Shown here piece after piece: positions 57,925-64,000 of a DNA stretch of 64,000 bases (position 1 is the first letter of the stretch; each line of letters opens with the position of its first letter). The stretch covers positions 331,564-395,563 of the forward strand of contig CAWCEP010000009.1 in NCBI GenBank assembly GCA_963794615.1. The letters are read 5' to 3'. The stretch comes from Chersky-840 sp963794615 (GTDB taxonomy: Bacteria > Actinomycetota > Acidimicrobiia > Acidimicrobiales > UBA8190). Below the pieces are notes generated by a model, which was given only the letters and a program-made list of their open reading frames with translations, did no database searches and was not told the DNA's origin. Both the position numbers and the translations under genes were made by a program.

Positions 57925-58869
57925 GTGGCGGAGATCTCATCGCGGGACAAGGTGAAGACGGCAAGTGTAACTGTTAACTGGGGGTCGCCAAAGGACACGC
58001 TGGCGGCGTTGCGCAGTCTCGCGTCCATGAGAACGCGGCCCGATTTGATCGTCTGCGTGGACAATGGGTCCTCCGCCGAACACGTGGCTGAGTTGCGAAC
58101 GGGCGTGTCGAGAGACACGGTCTTGATTGAACTTGCCGAGAATACGGGTGTGGCGACCGCCAATAACGTGGGAATGGAATATGCGCTTGCGCATGATGCC
58201 GATTGGACGCTGTTTCTGAATAACGACGCCACGGTCGACCCACATTGTCTGGATCGGTGCATGGACGAGGCGACAGCTGGGGAGCGCGTGGCTATGGTGG
58301 GCCCGGCTGTGACCTTCGCTCATCGGCCAGATGTGCTCTGGTTCGCGGGCGGCGAGGTGAGCGACTGGTTCGCTTTCCCGCGGCCACCGAGGTCTACGCC
58401 AGCCCGCGACCAGCCTACCGCCCAGCTCCGAGACGGGCTATGTGTCACTATGCTGTGCCTTGCTTTCGTCGGCGGCCTGGCGATCAGTTGGGCCGTTTCG
58501 AGCGGACTACTTCATGTACTATGAGGAGACGGAATGGTGCCAGCGAGCCCGAGCTGCCGGCTGGAGATGTCGGTACGTCGGGCGAAGTTCTTTGCGAGCA
58601 CGCCGTTAGTGCGAGTAGCGGTCGTCGAGGGAGTTTGGGCCTCTCGGAAAACATGGCGTATTATCTCGCTCGCAATCCATTGCGGTTCGCCCTTGAGACC
58701 GAAGGGATGCTACGAAGAATTTCACACGTTGGCGGCCTCCTGGCGGTATACGGGGCTACAACGCATGGAGAACACTGTGTGTCGGGAAGACCTGAGTATT
58801 GCGCGGGCTTACATACAGGGACTGACTGACGCGATCCGTGGACATATGGGTCCCCGACCCTCGCGGTAG
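57925..58869 (+). CDS. Glycosyltransferase family 2, rhamnosyltransferase-like (frameshifted)
   Basis: About 315 residues. TASVTVNWGSPKDTLAALRS opens a GT-A fold, followed by DLIVCVDNGSSAEHVAEL, LAENTGVATANNVGMEYAL and DWTLFLNNDATVDPHCLDRC, where N-N-D is the donor/metal site of WbbL-like enzymes. After shifts near 58440 and 58520 come YFMYYEETEWCQRARAAGW and CRYVG, then ENMAYYLARNPLRFALETEG. The end reads SIARAYIQGLTDAIRGHMG in a third frame. The Y-E-E-T-E-W-C-Q-R segment is the conserved acceptor-side motif. The start is ambiguous: GTG 57925 or GTG 57952. Confidence 0.78.
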
Positions 58870-59020
58870 CCACCGCATGCCGGCGTTGTCCGGCTAAAGA
58901 TTCTGGAGACGGGCGAAGGCGCCCGCCGTCTGCTAGCATGGTCCTGGGACTACACCTGGAGTGCACGGGCCGACGTTGATTCGACCAGTCCTCCGTCGAT
59001 CATTTCGGGGTTTCGCCTCT

Positions 59021-60111
59021 TTGTCAACGTCGGTTCTCATCACAGGCGGAGCAGGGTTTATCGGCTGCGCTCTCGCACGTCGCCTCGTCACGGCCGGCTA
59101 CGAGGTCGCCGTGATGGATGCCCTCCACCCCCAGGTCCACACTAGACCCGGGCGTCCCCACGATCTTCCGGCGTCGGTCTTGCTGCTCACCGGGGACGTC
59201 ACCCATGCGCCTGACTGGGAGGCGGTGCTGCGGCTAGTCACGCCAGCGCAGGTTGTCCACCTGGCGGCGGAGACGGGGACTGGACAGTCGCTCGCCGAGG
59301 CCACGAGGCACGGCTCCGTCAACGTCGTGGGCACGGCGCAGCTTCTCGACGCCCTGACCCGCGCCGGATTGGTCCCCGCCAGCTGGTGCTGGCATCGTCA
59401 CGGGCCGTCTACGGCGAGGGTGCCTGGCGCAGCCGCGAGGAAGTCTTTTACCCCGGCCCGCGCACGCATGCGCGGCTCGTCGCCGGTCTTTGGGATCCCG
59501 AGGGGCCTGACGGCGGAGCGGCCGTACCGCTTCCCAGTTCGTCAGGCCGGACGGAGGCCCGCCCGACCAACATTTACGCCGCCACCAAGCTCGCCCAGGA
59601 GCACATGCTACTGGCATGGACGGCGGCTCGAGGCAGTGCTCTCAGCGTCCTACGCCTCCAGAACGTCTACGGCCCGGGCCAGTCGCTGACCAACCCTTAC
59701 TCCGGAATCGTGTCCCTTTTCGGGCGGCTGGCCCGAGCACGACGCCCTCTCGAGGTGTACGAGGACGGGCGGATCGTGCGGGACTTTGTCTTCATCGAGG
59801 ACGTCGTCGAAGCGCTGGCCGCCGCCGTGGAAAGACCGGCGCCGAAGCCACGCCTCCTCGACATCGGCTCCGGGACCGCAACCACCATTCATGACCTCGC
59901 CTGCCGAATGGCTGCCCTCTGCGACGCTCCCGAGCCGACCGTGGTCCGCAGGTTCCGCGACGGGGACGTGCGCGCGTCCAGCTGTGACATCGAGGCGGCT
60001 GTGGCGCAGCTTTCCTGGCACCCGGAGTGGCCTCTGGATCGTGGCCTGCCAGCACTGCTCGAGTGGATCGACAGCCGCCCCGAGGCGGCGGCGAGCAGAC
60101 GAGAATCGTGA
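59021..60111 (+). CDS. NAD-dependent sugar epimerase (dTDP-L-rhamnose 4-epimerase-like; one frameshift)
   Basis: About 364 residues. STSVLITGGAGFIGCALARR gives the G-x-x-G-x-x-G of an extended SDR. HLAAETGTGQSL and a shift near 59385 are followed by LASSRAVYGEGAW (active-site Ser), an inserted RTHARLVAGLWDP segment, TNIYAATKLAQEH (Y-x-x-x-K) and VLRLQNVYGPGQSL. RDFVFIEDVVEAL closes the domain. The GPG-Q-S-L-x-N-P-Y and inserted loop are typical of dTDP-6-deoxy-L-talose/L-rhamnose 4-epimerase relatives. TTG 59021 begins the Rossmann strand; GTG 58961 is an alternative. It probably supplies a nucleotide sugar to the glycosyltransferases upstream. Confidence 0.8.
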
Positions 60112-60489
60112 GGAGAGACCACGAATGTGAGCGATCGACTGACTCGGTTTTAGGACGCTCTCATCGACCTCACCATCTCGTGACCGAGGGCCATGTTGGG
60201 CAACCTGAATCTCACGAGCGTTTGCCTTAGCCAGCCCAGGCAACGAAGAGTGTCTTGTGTTGCTGCTTCACTCCATGCAACCGTCGGATGACCTCCTCGA
60301 CTCTGAGGTCGTCGCGCTGACGGACACGCGATGCCACAGCGTCGAGTCCCATCATCTCGCGGCTGGGTAGCCATTCCTGTTGGACCTTCGGGCGCCTCCT
60401 GCGCGCTCGGTTGAAGGCCGCGCTCGCCACGCAGGCGTTGTTGAGCCCGAGGACCTGCGCTACTCCGGCAAAGGACCGGCCTCATCGCG
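60112..60489. other. Intergenic debris
   Basis: 378 bp without a supported gene. On the minus strand a Lys/Gln/Arg-containing frame ends at 60227 (SREMMGLDAVASRVRQRDD, then VKQQHKTLFVAWAG). It looks more protein-like than chance but cannot be named. Confidence 0.25.
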
Positions 60490-60710
60490 CTTGATAAGCC
60501 GCCACCTGAGCTCGCCGCCCACATCATGGAGACAGGGATCGTGCTCACCGGCGGTGGGGCACTGCTCCACGGGCTAGGCGCCCGTTTGCAGGCGGAGACG
60601 GGCATGCTGATCGTTTGGCAAGCGACCCGCTGAGCTGCGTCGCCATCGGCGCCGGTCAGTGCCTCGAGGGGTTCGAGATCCTCAAACAGGTCCTCGTCAC
60701 CTCGGGGTGA
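60490..60710 (+). pseudogene. mreB: 3' fragment of mreB (cell-shape actin homologue)
   Basis: DKPPPELAAHIMETGIVLTG, then GGALLHGLGARLQAETGM, and after a one-base shift near 60613 ASDPLSCVAIGAGQCLEGFE and ILKQVLVTSG, ending in TGA at 60710. This is the C-terminal 73 or so residues of MreB: the T-P-P-E-L-A-x-D-I, G-I-V-L-T-G-G-G-A-L and C-V-A-x-G-A-G signatures are all recognisable. The remaining 270 residues are absent. It is a decayed partial copy stranded in the glycan locus; a full chromosomal mreB is expected elsewhere. Confidence 0.8.
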
Positions 60711-61235
60711 CTGTGGCAGATGAAGCGTCTGCCGACAGACCTCATACAGGTCAGGTGCGTGGCTTAGCTCGTGAGCGAGTCCCTCGCCCAATTGATGTGG
60801 AGCGTTCGCGACTTCGCATCCAGGCGATCGCTTGAGCAAGCCAGCAATCGTTCCTTCGGCACGTGGTGGCGCCCCTCGGGGCCTTGCGTCTGGACTCCGC
60901 AGGTCCACCTCCCATCTTGGTCCTCGAGATGCCCGCATAGTTCCGGCAGGAGCATTACGTCGTCGGTCCACCACACAAGCACAGCCGACGCTATACCTGG
61001 CTCTGTCTTGTAGGGTTAGCGGGGTGCTTCCTTGGGTGACGAGGGCCGAGGATCAAGGTGACCCCATACGAGCTGCGACCAGGTCAGGAAGACGTACGTG
61101 GTACTTCGGTCGTCGCCGAGTCCTTTACGTCGTCGGCGATTGCATGCTCGTCACCGGGCCGCCGCTTGCAGCCTGGTTTGAGGAGGCGGTTGGCCAGCAT
61201 CACGAACACGGTGTCCGACGGCGACGGTCGACAAC
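60711..61235. other. Intergenic region upstream of the last methyltransferase
   Basis: 525 bp with no supported gene. Open frames on both strands are short and of shadow composition. It contains the junction between MreB debris and a lower-GC methyltransferase gene, whose promoter must lie near 61100-61220. Confidence 0.25.
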
Positions 61236-62156
61236 ATGAAGATTTGTCCGATCTGCCATGGCCAAGACTGGTTCACCCTTCGTTGCTACGATGTCTATAG
61301 CAAATGCTCATCTTGTGGACTCGTGGGACTCTCTGTCCCGGTGGAGGAGAAGTACGAAAGCGATTACTTTCTCGGCGACGACGGCAACCCAGGCCACAGG
61401 GATTTCAGCTCTCTGCAGGAAGCCAAGTACGACGAAGCTCGGTTTGTTCCTGAACTCAAGGCCTTCGACAGTTCCAAGGGGAGCCTTCTCGATATCGGAG
61501 CGGCGTTGGGATCGTTCATGCGGATTGCTCGCCGATTGGGCTGGAAACCAGTGGTCGGAGTGGAGATCTCTCAATTCGGCCAGAAGCAGATTGCAGATCT
61601 TGGATTCGACGTGGTTCCATATCTGCAGTCTCTCGACCGATCGATGCGCTTTGACTTAGTCACAATGCACCACACCCTGGAACATCTGGACGATCCGGTT
61701 GAGGCCCTGTGTTCGATACAAGCCTTTCTTGCCGAAGGGGGTCATCTCCTCATCGAGGTACCGAACTGGCACTCCATCCAACGGCTTGTGTCCGGGCGCG
61801 ACTGGGAAGACCTTCGGCCCGATCAGCATCTTTGGCAGTACACCCCTACTACGCTCGTTCGCCTCGTAGAGACGGCTGGACTGCGCGCCGAACAGGTTAC
61901 GACGCTAGGTGAGCCAATCCCAAGCACGCATTCGTTCTTGCTCTCCTCAGGCGTTCCTCTCCGCCTGAGGTGGGCGGTGGCAAAGGTCGCTAGAAAGCTG
62001 ATCCGGAGAATGTCGAATACATTGCCCGTCACAACGTCCGAGCCGACCTGCTCAGAACTGTCCGCTCGTCTGCGGCCAGCAAACGAGCTAGTGAACCGCT
62101 TCCTGAGCAAGAGGCTTTGGAACAAGAGACTCGTTGTAGTTTGTTCTGCTAAGTAG
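61236..62156 (+). CDS. Class I SAM-dependent methyltransferase with N-terminal zinc ribbon (intact)
   Basis: 306 residues in one frame. The N-terminal zinc-ribbon-like segment has ICPICHGQDW and KCSSCGLVGLS. A Methyltransf_23-type domain follows: GSLLDIGAALGSFMRIARRL (motif I), PVVGVEISQFGQKQI (acidic residue of motif II), FDLVTMHHTLEHLDDPVEAL and EGGHLLIEVPNWHSIQR. A C-terminal basic tail ends in RLVVVCSAK. Enzymes of this layout are frequent in polysaccharide loci, including C-methyltransferase-like members. It is lower in GC than the first 40 kb, like the gene at 54051. ATG 61236 starts directly before the first Cys pair. Confidence 0.85.
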   Translation: MKICPICHGQDWFTLRCYDVYSKCSSCGLVGLSVPVEEKYESDYFLGDDGNPGHRDFSSLQEAKYDEARFVPELKAFDSSKGSLLDIGAALGSFMRIARRLGWKPVVGVEISQFGQKQIADLGFDVVPYLQSLDRSMRFDLVTMHHTLEHLDDPVEALCSIQAFLAEGGHLLIEVPNWHSIQRLVSGRDWEDLRPDQHLWQYTPTTLVRLVETAGLRAEQVTTLGEPIPSTHSFLLSSGVPLRLRWAVAKVARKLIRRMSNTLPVTTSEPTCSELSARLRPANELVNRFLSKRLWNKRLVVVCSAK

Positions 62157-62265
62157 CTACACACCCATACATCACGCGCACCGCCAAGCTGCAACTGAAT
62201 GTGGATCCGGGGGAGTGTCTGGGGCCCCAGTAAGTGCGCACTCAGGTGGTGCACTCAGGTTGACT

Positions 62266-63527
62266 TGAGCCCCATTTTCCGGACCACGGTTGTAAGAGAG
62301 TTAGATCTGGATTGATGCTGCTGATGCTGAGTGTAGGGCTTCGAACTCCACGGGAGGGACGTAGCCAAGCGAGCTGTGCAGGCGCTCGGGGTTGTAGAAA
62401 TGCTCGATCCACTCGGCGATGGCGATCGACAGCTCGATCTTCTCCGCCACTTCTTCCGCTTGGGAAGCTCGATCTGCATCGGGCCCCAAAACGATTCCGT
62501 TGGAGCGTTGTCGTAGCAATCACCGATGGTTCCCATCGAGCCGAGATGGTGGTATTTGCGGACTACTTCGCTGAAGCCCCACGACGTGAACTGGCTGCCG
62601 TGGTCCGAATGAATCACAGACGTTGTGCTTGTGGCTCGCGATTGGCTCGCCATGCTCAGGGCGTCGTTCACTAGCGGTGTTTCGCAACGCCGGTCGATTG
62701 CCCAGCCGACGACCCGGCGACTGAAAGCGTCGAGTACGACGCAGCAGTAGACCTTGCCTTCCCTCGTGGGATGCTCAGTGATCTCGGTAAGCCACAGGAC
62801 GTTCGGCCGATCGACGGTGAAATTTCGCTGCACCAGATCTTCTTCGGTGGCCATGTTCACAAGGTTCTTCATGCGTCGCTTCGGGCCTGGTAGGCCCTTG
62901 ATGCCGAGCTCGCGCATGATTGGCAAGATCAGCTTCTTGTTGACGACCATGCCTCGCTCACGGTTGAGCGCCGCTCGGATCCGCAGCATCCCGTAGGTCC
63001 CACGAGACCGTTCGTGAACGTCCGCGATCAGGTCCTTCAACAACAGGCGCCGGATCTAGCGGTCGGAGGGCAAGTGGTACTTGTGCTCATAGAAGCACGA
63101 TCGTGAGACCCCGGCGAGTCGACAGGCCACACGCTCGGAGTAGCCCAGGTTGCTCAGGCCCTTGGCAACCTGGCACCGCCTTTTGGGCTCACAGGCTCCT
63201 CCCCGTTGAACAGGGCGCTCGCCGCCTTGACGGCCGCTAGCTCGGCCTCGAGCTCCTCAATGGTGCGGTGTGCCTGGGCGAGCTCGTCGACCTCGGTGCT
63301 CTTCGTGCCCGGCCTCAGGCCAGCATCGATCAGGGCCTGCCGCTTCCACAGGTGCAAGGTTGCCGGTGAGACACCAGTCTCTCGTGAGAGTTCGGTGACC
63401 CGTTCGCCGGCTACGAGGCGGTCACAGATCGTCCGCCGGAACGCTCTCGCATAACGCTTGGGCATGGACTACCTCCAGGTAGCTCACGACCAAACTCTCA
63501 TAAGCTTGGACCGCCAAACGGGGTCTA
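62266..63527 (-). mobile_element. IS3-family insertion sequence, probably defective
   Basis: About 1,262 bp. Imperfect terminal inverted repeats are visible: TGAGCCCCATTTTCCGGACCA from 62266 (shown: first part TGAGCCCCATTTTCCGG) and the complement of TAGACCCCGTTTGGCGGTCCA ending at 63527, with CCCC, TTT, CGG and CCA shared. It carries overlapping orfA/orfB genes on the minus strand. The exact ends are inferred from these repeats. The right end lies 20 bp from the 3' end of tRNA-Lys. Confidence 0.7.
62301..63465 (-). pseudogene. IS3-family transposase OrfA-OrfB (programmed -1 frameshift; damaged OrfB)
   Basis: OrfA (63465 to about 63154) has RYARAFRRTICDRLVAGERV, a helix-turn-helix (VSPATLHLWKRQAL) and a leucine-zipper-like EELEAELAAVKAASALF. 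At CCAAAAGG (plus 63179-63186) a -1 slip continues into OrfB: RRCQVAKGLSNLGYSERVAC, RLAGVSRSCFYEHKYHLPSD. A TAG at 63056-63058 interrupts it where a Glu or Ala codon is expected. After it come RSRGTYGMLRIRAALNRERG, VLWLTEITEHP, VIHSDHGSQFTSW and NAPTESFWG. The first catalytic Asp is Glu (W-L-T-E-I-T). A further shift near 62440 restores the usual end HFYNPERLHSSLGYVPP. The nonsense codon plus the changed catalytic residue argue for an inactive element. Confidence 0.85.
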
Positions 63528-63528
63528 G

Positions 63529-63552
63529 GCCTGGTGGTGCGCCTGGTGGTGC
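63529..63552. repeat. Exact tandem duplication of 12 bp at the tRNA-Lys 3' end
   Basis: GCCTGGTGGTGC occurs at 63529-63540 and 63541-63552. The second copy contains the discriminator and CCA end of tRNA-Lys (minus strand). The copies are directly adjacent. Confidence 0.9.
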
Positions 63553-63621
63553 GCCCCCCGGGATTCGAACCCGGAACCTGCGGATTAAGAGTCCGTTGCT
63601 CTGCCATTGAGCTAGAGGCGC
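63547..63621 (-). tRNA. tRNA-Lys (CTT)
   Basis: The minus strand reads GCGCCTCTAGCTCAATGG at the 5' end. The anticodon loop is CTCTTAA (anticodon CTT) between CGGA and TCCG. The T arm is GGGTTCGAATCCC-like. Acceptor GCGCCTC pairs with GGGGCGC, and A73 is followed by an encoded CCA. Confidence 0.93.
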
Positions 63622-63678
63622 GTCGGCTGAGTGTAGGCGACCGCGCCCGGAACCGGGGAGCGGTGCGCGACGCTTTCG

Positions 63679-63754
63679 GGGTGACCGAGGGGACTTGAAC
63701 CCCCGACCTCCAGGGCCACAACCTGGCGCTCTAACCAACTGAGCTACGGCCACC
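63679..63754 (-). tRNA. tRNA-His (GTG)
   Basis: The minus strand reads GGTGGCCGTAGCTCAGTTGG at the 5' end. Anticodon stem CCAGG/CCTGG encloses TTGTGGC (anticodon GTG). Acceptor GGTGGCC pairs with GGTCACC, and the discriminator is C, as usual for tRNA-His. Confidence 0.93.
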
Positions 63755-63856
63755 ATGCAGGTCCAGCTACACGCCGGACAACGCAGGATTGTAACGATAC
63801 ACGGAGTACGCTGGTCTTTCGTGGGCGAGCCGCAAACTCAGCTGACCTGAGTCATC

Positions 63857-63930
63857 GCCTCCGTAGCTCAACTGGATAGAGCGGGTGGCTTCTACCCACC
63901 AGGTTGCGGGTTCGACTCCTGCCGGGGGCA
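63857..63930 (+). tRNA. tRNA-Arg (TCT)
   Basis: GCCTCCGTAGCTCAACTGGA begins the gene. Anticodon stem GGTGG/CCACC encloses CTTCTAC (anticodon TCT). Acceptor GCCTCCG pairs with CGGGGGC, and the discriminator is A. No CCA is encoded. Confidence 0.93.
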
Positions 63931-64000
63931 CGTAGGCCTGCGGGGGTGATGGTCCGGTGGCGTCGGCCGGACACCCCCGATGTGCCACCTCGAAGACTCA

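Noticed and set aside
60150..60974. 274-codon minus-strand frame
   Set aside because: It runs antisense to the recognisable mreB fragment and has the composition of a shadow frame.
63767..63988. Small minus-strand frame around tRNA-Arg
   Set aside because: It overlaps the tRNA gene and has no support.

Overview
The window is high-GC DNA with many GTG starts, ATGA/GTGA start-stop overlaps and tRNA genes of actinobacterial type. It most likely comes from a high-GC Gram-positive bacterium, possibly an acidimicrobial actinobacterium; no marker in the window fixes the taxon. Most of it is one or two large surface-polysaccharide loci. Many genes carry single-base frameshifts, often at G/C runs, while the protein homology continues smoothly in the next frame. 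I read these mainly as sequencing indels and annotate such loci as single genes.

Region 1 (1-4767): a membrane-bound GAF/PAS sensor runs off the left edge. It is followed by an endonuclease/exonuclease/phosphatase-fold membrane protein with a near-leaderless promoter, then the initiating polyprenyl-phosphate sugar transferase. Region 2 (5007-10771): a tight operon encodes a carrier protein, an acyl-CoA dehydrogenase, a seryl-tRNA-synthetase-like amino acid:[carrier protein] ligase, a DUF1839 protein and a GH2 glycosidase. This is an aminoacyl-carrier-protein pathway embedded in the polysaccharide locus. Region 3 (10782-14491): a PAP2 phosphatase and a double alpha/beta hydrolase on the minus strand, then an amidohydrolase on the plus strand.

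Region 4 (14735-27882, +): a GT4, asparagine synthase, a two-domain (alcohol dehydrogenase plus Gfo/Idh/MocA) oxidoreductase, a heparinase II/III protein, two Wzz/Wzc-like chain-length proteins without an evident Walker A motif, an O-antigen-ligase/Wzy-like protein and a GT4. Region 5 (27894-31861, -): GT4, flippase, GT4. Regions 1-5 together form a plausible Wzx/Wzy-type pathway: priming, glycosyl transfer, sugar modification, flipping, polymerisation and trimming.

Region 6 (32058-38702): two secreted right-handed beta-helix proteins share a near-identical 1,461-bp C-terminal module fused to different N-termini. An intact-looking 1,123-bp IS630-family element lies between them. Region 7 (39032-41575): a methyltransferase and a GNAT/FemAB-like protein.

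Region 8 (41576-62254): a lower-GC, mosaic second glycan locus. It contains GT2 and GT4 genes, a truncated NeuB, a GMC oxidoreductase, epimerases, a flippase, a large membrane protein, a GH5-like enzyme, methyltransferases and debris (an IS3 remnant and a 3' fragment of mreB). Region 9 (62266-63930): a defective IS3-family element lies about 20 bp from a tRNA-Lys(CTT) gene, followed by tRNA-His(GTG) and tRNA-Arg(TCT).
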